In this document: positions 59,785 through 64,000 of the stretch, piece after piece
How the letters are laid out: each line of letters begins with the position of its first letter
Position numbering within the stretch: position 1 is the stretch's first letter
Origin: JANQRX01 sp963663975
GTDB lineage: Bacteria > Pseudomonadota > Alphaproteobacteria > Rhizobiales > Kaistiaceae
DNA length: 64,000 nucleotides
Assembly: GCA_963663975.2 (NCBI GenBank)
Contig: CAXXRA010000015.1
Coordinates: 682,001 to 746,000 of the forward strand
Reading direction: 5' to 3'
Made by a program: the position numbers and the translations under genes
The notes under the pieces: model-generated
The model's database searches: none
What the model saw: the letters and a program-made list of their open reading frames with translations, nothing else
Told to the model about the DNA's origin: nothing

Positions 59785-59805
59785 AGGCGCTTTTCTCACA
59801 GCTGA

Positions 59806-59833
59806 TTGACTCACGCCGGCGCCCCCTTACAAT
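59806..59833 (+). promoter_or_regulatory. Predicted sigma70 promoter of the gcv operon
   Basis: TTGACT (59806-59811), 16-bp spacer, TACAAT (59828-59833): a near-consensus promoter pointing toward the riboswitch and gcvT. Transcription would start near 59840, about 95 nt before the first aptamer. Confidence 0.6.
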
Positions 59834-59843
59834 TGGCGCCGGC
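59815..59843. promoter_or_regulatory. Inverted repeat overlapping the gcv promoter
   Basis: Perfect 9-bp arms gccggcgcc (59815-59823) and ggcgccggc (59835-59843) flank the predicted -10 box. It could be an operator or the terminator hairpin of the lipoprotein gene; no T-run follows, which favours an operator. Confidence 0.5.
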
Positions 59844-59935
59844 CGAAACGTGGTCGCGTTTCGGCTAGCGCGTCGGTGATCACGTTGCTGTTTTTTGGCA
59901 GTCCGTGGTGCCTGCCCGACCCGCTCCACCTGACC

Positions 59936-60110
59936 GTCGGGAGAGACCGCAAGAAAGCGGCGCCGAAGGAGCAACCGCCCCGGAAACTCTCAGGCAAACG
60001 GACCGATGGTTGGCGACACTCTGGAAAGCAGCAGGCGCCGGAACGCCTGCTCACCGAAGGAGTAACCGCTACGGCGGGAATCTCTCAGGTTCTCCGGACA
60101 GAGGGGGCGC
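59936..60110 (+). ncRNA. Glycine riboswitch, tandem aptamers
   Basis: Two gcvT-type glycine aptamers lie in a row. The first has CGGGAGAGACCG and, after GCGCCGAAGGAGCAACC, the conserved AACTCTCAGGCAAA. The second has CACCGAAGGAGTAACC and AATCTCTCAGGTTCTCCGGACAGA. The linker with ACTCTGGAAAGC joins them. Tandem glycine riboswitches typically switch on glycine cleavage genes when glycine is high. It begins about 225 nt before the gcvT start. Confidence 0.95.
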
Positions 60111-60161
60111 GGACGCCGAAGGCCGATCCGCGACACCGTCTTCCGTCGAGGATCTGGACCC

Positions 60162-61307
60162 TTGAGCGACCCGATTTCCGATCAAACACTACGCCAGACT
60201 CCATTGGCCGACCTGCACCGGGACTTGGGCGGGCGCATGGTGCCGTTCGCCGGCTTTGCCATGCCGCTGCAATTCCCGTCCGGGATTCTGGCCGAGCACA
60301 ATCAGGTCAGATCCGCGGCCGGCCTCTTTGACGTTTCCCATATGGGGCAGGTTTCATTGGTCGGTGACAACGTCGAGGCGGTCGCCGCGGCCCTGGAGAC
60401 GGTCACGCCCGGCAACATCATCGGGCTGGCGCCGGGCCGCATGCGCTATACCGTGCTGCTCGGCGATGACGGCGGCATCATCGACGATCTGATGGTCACC
60501 CGCCCGTCGCCGGACAATGGCGAGCGCCGCCTGGCGCTGGTGGTCAACGCCGATCGCCGGGACCGCGATCTCGCCTATCTGCGCCAGCGACTGCCGGGGA
60601 TCGACGTCAAACTCCATGATGACCGGGCGCTGCTGGCGCTGCAGGGGCCGCAGGCGGCGGCCGCGCTCGAACGTCATGCGGCCGGTGCCTCGGACCTGCG
60701 GTTCATGGCCTCGGCGACCTTCGACTGCGACGGCATCGCCTGCCAGGTATCGCGCTCCGGCTACACCGGCGAGGACGGTTTCGAGGTATCGGTCGCGGCT
60801 GCCGAATTGGTCTCGGTGGCGCGCGCGCTGCTGGACGAAGCCGAAATCGAACCCATCGGTCTCGGCGCCCGCGATTCCCTCAGGCTGGAGGCCGGCCTGT
60901 GCCTGTACGGCCACGATCTGAACGAGACCACCTCGCCGGTCGAGGCCGATCTTGGCTTCACCATCGCCAAGCGCCGGCGCGAGGAGGGCGGCTTTGCCGG
61001 GGCAGAGCGCATTCTCGGCGAACTTCGCGACGGCCCTGCGCGCCTGCGGGTCGGCCTGCAACTCGATGGCCGGGCGCCGGCCCGTGAGGGCGCCGAGATC
61101 CTTGATGACGCCGGCCGCAAGGTCGGCATCGTCACCTCCGGCAGCTTCGGCCCCACCGCCGGCGTGGCGATCGCCATGGGCTATGTCGAGCCATCCGCCG
61201 CGGTCAGCGGAACCATCCTCACCTTGAAGGTTCGGTCGCGGGACCTGGCCGCCACGGTCGTCGAAATGCCGTTCGTTCCTCACCGCTATCACAAGAAACC
61301 GGCTTAG
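60162..61307 (+). CDS. gcvT: Glycine cleavage system T protein (aminomethyltransferase)
   Basis: A 381-aa folate-dependent protein that releases ammonia from the lipoyl-bound aminomethyl group and makes 5,10-methylene-THF. Family features: PFAGFAMPLQF near residue 28, FDVSHMGQ, and GYTGEDGFEV, RDSLRLEAGLCLYGHDL near residue 235. The C-terminal MPFVPHRYHKK ending is typical. The start is TTG 60162, about 50 nt after the riboswitch. First gene of the operon. Confidence 0.96.
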   Translation: MSDPISDQTLRQTPLADLHRDLGGRMVPFAGFAMPLQFPSGILAEHNQVRSAAGLFDVSHMGQVSLVGDNVEAVAAALETVTPGNIIGLAPGRMRYTVLLGDDGGIIDDLMVTRPSPDNGERRLALVVNADRRDRDLAYLRQRLPGIDVKLHDDRALLALQGPQAAAALERHAAGASDLRFMASATFDCDGIACQVSRSGYTGEDGFEVSVAAAELVSVARALLDEAEIEPIGLGARDSLRLEAGLCLYGHDLNETTSPVEADLGFTIAKRRREEGGFAGAERILGELRDGPARLRVGLQLDGRAPAREGAEILDDAGRKVGIVTSGSFGPTAGVAIAMGYVEPSAAVSGTILTLKVRSRDLAATVVEMPFVPHRYHKKPA

Positions 61308-61320
61308 GAGATCAACCCCC

Positions 61321-61692
61321 ATGAGCACGCGCTACACGCCCGATCACGAATGGGTGCGCCTCGACGGCGACACGGCCCTGATCGGGATCAGCAATTACGC
61401 CCAGGAGCAGCTTGGCGACATTGTCTTCATCGAACTGCCCGAAACCGGCAAAATGCTGAAGAAGGGCGACGAATTCGCGGTGGTGGAATCGGTCAAGGCG
61501 GCCAGCGAGGTGTTTGCACCGATCGCCGGCGAGGTCGTCGAGACCAACGACGCACTGACCAGCGACCCGGAGAAGGTCAACGCGTCGGCCGAGGGCGACG
61601 GCTGGTTTCTCAAACTCAAGCTGTCGGATCCCGGCGAGTTCGAATCACTGATGGACCAGGAGGCGTATCTGGCCTTTCTGGAGACGATCTGA
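61321..61692 (+). CDS. gcvH: Glycine cleavage system H protein
   Basis: A 123-aa lipoyl-carrier. The lipoylated lysine is in FAVVESVKAASEVFAPI (about residue 59). N-terminal YTPDHEWVRLDGDTALIGI is standard. It shuttles the aminomethyl group among P, T and L proteins. It lies 13 bp after gcvT with GGAG before the ATG. Confidence 0.97.
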   Translation: MSTRYTPDHEWVRLDGDTALIGISNYAQEQLGDIVFIELPETGKMLKKGDEFAVVESVKAASEVFAPIAGEVVETNDALTSDPEKVNASAEGDGWFLKLKLSDPGEFESLMDQEAYLAFLETI

Positions 61693-61705
61693 GGGCCGAA
61701 GAGCC

Positions 61706-63052
61706 ATGCGCTACCTTCCCCATAGCGACGAAGATCGTCAGGCAATGCTGGCCCGCATCGGGGTCGAGGCGATCGATGACCTGTTTGCCGAGGTGCCGGT
61801 GGCGGCCCGCCTTGACGGTCTCGACAATATCCCCGACGGCCGCAGCGAACTGGAAGTCGAGCGCATCATGTCGGCCATGGCCAGGCGCAACGTCGCCGCC
61901 GGATCGGTGCCGTTCTTCCTCGGCGCCGGGGCCTACCGTCACCACATCCCGGCGACCGTCGATCACGTCATCCAGCGTTCGGAATTCCTGACCTCCTACA
62001 CGCCCTATCAGCCCGAGGTGGCGCAGGGGACGCTGCAATATCTGTTCGAGTTTCAAACCCAGATGGCCAATCTGACCGCGATGGATGTCGCCAATGCCTC
62101 GATGTATGACGGCTCGACGGCGACCGCCGAGGCGGTGCTCATGGCCCATCGGCTGACCAGGCGCGACAGAGCCGTCCTGTCCGGCAGTCTGCACCCTCAA
62201 TACCGCGATGTGGTCGAGACGATTTCCAAGGCCTCGGGCAAGCGCACCACGACGCTGCCTGCCGATCCGACGGCGCAGGAGGATCTGCTCGCCGCCATCG
62301 ACCAGGACACCTCCTGTGTCGTTGTCCAGTCGCCGTCGTTCTATGGCCACCTGATCGACCTGCGGCCGATCGCCGACAAGGCCCACGCGGTCGGCGCGTT
62401 GTTGGTCTCGGTGTTCACCGAGATTGTTGCCCTCGGCCTGGTCGAGCCGCCGGGCGCCCAGGGTGCCGATATCGTCGCCGGCGAGGGCCAGTCGATCGGC
62501 AACCCGCTTGGCTTCGGCGGCCCCTATGTCGGGCTGTTCGCCACCCGCGACCGGTTTGTGCGCCAGATGCCCGGTCGGGTCGCCGGAGAAACGGTCGATG
62601 TGAAGGGGCGAAGGGGATTCGTGCTGACCCTGTCGACCCGCGAGCAGCATATTCGCCGCGACCGGGCGACCTCGAACATCTGCACCAATGCCGGTCTATG
62701 CGCGCTGGCCTTTACGGTTCATATGACCCTCCTGGGGGAGCGCGGGCTGACCCGGCTGGCGCGGCTCAACCACGCCCACGCGGTCGAACTCAGCGATGCC
62801 CTGGCAGCGGTCCCCGGCCTCACCGTCCTCAACGACACCTTCTTCAATGAGTTCGCGATCCGGGTGAACGGCGAGGCCGCCGAGATCGTCGACCTTCTGG
62901 CATCGCGCGGCGTGCTGGCCGGGGTGCCGGTATCACGGCTCGAACCGGACAACCCGGATGTGCGCGATGTGATCGTGGTCGCCGCGACCGAGCTGACCAC
63001 CGGCGACGATCGCCGCGCCCTGGTCTCCGCGTTGACGGAGGCGCTGGCATGA
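61706..63052 (+). CDS. gcvPA: Glycine dehydrogenase (decarboxylating) subunit 1
   Basis: A 448-aa subunit of the split P protein. It has RYLPHSDEDRQAMLARIGV, FLGAGAYRHHIPATVDHVI and YQPEVAQGTLQYLFEFQTQM, plus the PLP-fold large domain without the lysine. With GcvPB it decarboxylates glycine. It follows gcvH by 13 bp and overlaps gcvPB by 4 bp (ATGA). Confidence 0.97.
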   Translation: MRYLPHSDEDRQAMLARIGVEAIDDLFAEVPVAARLDGLDNIPDGRSELEVERIMSAMARRNVAAGSVPFFLGAGAYRHHIPATVDHVIQRSEFLTSYTPYQPEVAQGTLQYLFEFQTQMANLTAMDVANASMYDGSTATAEAVLMAHRLTRRDRAVLSGSLHPQYRDVVETISKASGKRTTTLPADPTAQEDLLAAIDQDTSCVVVQSPSFYGHLIDLRPIADKAHAVGALLVSVFTEIVALGLVEPPGAQGADIVAGEGQSIGNPLGFGGPYVGLFATRDRFVRQMPGRVAGETVDVKGRRGFVLTLSTREQHIRRDRATSNICTNAGLCALAFTVHMTLLGERGLTRLARLNHAHAVELSDALAAVPGLTVLNDTFFNEFAIRVNGEAAEIVDLLASRGVLAGVPVSRLEPDNPDVRDVIVVAATELTTGDDRRALVSALTEALA

Positions 63053-64000
63053 AGGGTGATCTGGGTCGTCCGACACAAGCCCCGGCCGCCGGCGCTGCCA
63101 TGGCGGACAAAACCTTTACCGGCAATCGCGGCCTTCAGATCGAGGAAGCGCTCCTGTTCGAGATCGGCCGCAGCGACGGCTCCGGGGTCGATCTGCCCGA
63201 GCCGCCTGATATCGACCAGCGACTGGGCGGCCAGGCGCGCACCGCCGCACTCAACCTGGCCGGCTTGTCCGAGCCCGAGACGATGCGTCACTACGTGCGT
63301 CTCTCGCAGAAGAACTACGCCATCGATTCCGGTATCTTTCCGCTTGGATCGTGCACGATGAAGCACAATCCGCGGCTCAACGAGAAGATCGTGCGGATGC
63401 CCGGCTACGCCGACATCCATCCGCTGCAGCCGACCTCGACGGTCGAGGGCGCCCTGGCGCTGATCGCCGAACTGGCGCGCTGGCTGACCGAGATGACCGG
63501 GATGGCGGCGGTCGCCATGAGCCCCAAGGCCGGCGCCCATGGCGAGCTTTGCGGCATGCTGACGATCGTCGAGGCGCTGGCCGCGCGCGGTGAAAGCCGG
63601 ACCGACGTGCTGGTGCCGGAATCGGCCCATGGCACCAATCCGGCGACCGCGGCCACGGTCGGCTATCGCGTGGTCGACATACCGGCCCGTGATGACGGCT
63701 CGGTCGATCCCCGCGCCGTCGCCGAACGCCTCCACGGCAACGTCGCCGCGATCATGCTGACCAACCCCAACACCGCCGGTTATTTCGAGCGCGACGTGAT
63801 CGAGATTGCGGAGGCCGTCCACGCCGCCGGAGCCTATTTCTACGCCGACGGTGCCAACTTCAACGCCATCGTCGGCAAGGCCAGGCCGGGTGATCTGGGC
63901 GTCGATGCCATGCACATCAATCTGCACAAGACGTTCTCGACCCCCCATGGCGGTGGCGGGCCGGGCGCCGGCCCGGTGGTGTTGTCTGAGGCCCTGGCGC
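63049..64000 (+). CDS. gcvPB: Glycine dehydrogenase (decarboxylating) subunit 2, 3' end outside window
   Basis: 317 codons are visible from ATG 63049, which overlaps the gcvPA stop. Features: SGIFPLGSCTMKHNPRLNE near residue 98, GELCGMLTIVEAL, ESAHGTNPATAA, and the PLP lysine in HINLHKTFSTPHGGGGPGAG (about residue 290). It has a somewhat long N-terminus; ATG 63100 (MADKTFTGNRGLQIEE) is an alternative start. The full subunit is usually about 480-520 aa. Confidence 0.96.
   Translation, partial: MKGDLGRPTQAPAAGAAMADKTFTGNRGLQIEEALLFEIGRSDGSGVDLPEPPDIDQRLGGQARTAALNLAGLSEPETMRHYVRLSQKNYAIDSGIFPLGSCTMKHNPRLNEKIVRMPGYADIHPLQPTSTVEGALALIAELARWLTEMTGMAAVAMSPKAGAHGELCGMLTIVEALAARGESRTDVLVPESAHGTNPATAATVGYRVVDIPARDDGSVDPRAVAERLHGNVAAIMLTNPNTAGYFERDVIEIAEAVHAAGAYFYADGANFNAIVGKARPGDLGVDAMHINLHKTFSTPHGGGGPGAGPVVLSEALA

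Overview
This window comes from a high-GC alphaproteobacterial chromosome. The evidence is the gene content and order: split glycine decarboxylase (gcvPA/gcvPB), a RibBA with a degenerate second domain, the aa3 oxidase cluster coxB-coxA-ctaB-small protein-ctaG-coxE-DUF983-surf1, the ispH-thrB-rnhA run, an IalB-like protein and tldD. A Rhodospirillales-like or Rhizobiales-like bacterium fits best, but no rRNA is present to decide. The genome is heavily loaded with insertion sequences, small non-autonomous elements and broken genes, which suggests recent IS expansion under relaxed selection.

Layout. 1-6.05 kb: housekeeping genes (FAD-linked oxidase, fabI, histidine phosphatase, aroC, ribBA). 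A 1.15-kb AT-rich island splits the phosphatase-aroC junction and is bracketed by a 102-bp direct repeat. 6.05-16.6 kb: an accessory zone with an IS256 remnant fused to a membrane gene, three IS1182 copies (one intact), an IS3 element, an IS30 element with a clear target duplication, and a few cargo genes (VOC protein, cold-shock protein, DUF1772 protein). 16.6-28.1 kb: tlyA, SCO1, dxs, xseB, a deacetylase-like protein, tsaC/sua5, a DnaJ-like protein, a surface lipoprotein, pdxH and a frameshifted KefB/C antiporter, plus EamA and enoyl-CoA hydratase pseudogenes. 28.3-34.1 kb: two tandem DUF3179 proteins, tldD, IS481 copy A and an IalB-like protein. 34.4-45.3 kb: the cytochrome c oxidase cluster, then a 3.6-kb insertion (LysR, exported RidA, Sel1 and SSB debris) bracketed by a 441-bp duplication of surf1/yqgE. 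45.4-59 kb: DsbD-N protein, peroxiredoxin, GNAT, rnhA, thrB, ispH, IS481 copy B, a GGDEF/EAL protein, GNAT, M16 peptidase, IS481 copy C and thrC. 59-64 kb: a lipoprotein, then a strong promoter, tandem glycine riboswitch and gcvT-gcvH-gcvPA-gcvPB (cut by the window end).

The most distinctive feature is CTAG. A family of about 275-bp miniature inverted-repeat elements has CTAG or near-CTAG ends, and three IS481-family elements with 6-bp duplications of the form NCTAGN sit at CTAG sites, two of them at the end of one of those miniature elements. Because CTAG reads TAG on both strands, these sites are often stop codons of neighbouring genes, and the IS481 transposase takes its own stop codon from the target. 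A second theme is short tandem duplication (19 to 174 bp) in many independent places, several of them causing frameshifts. No CRISPR array, tRNA or rRNA was seen.
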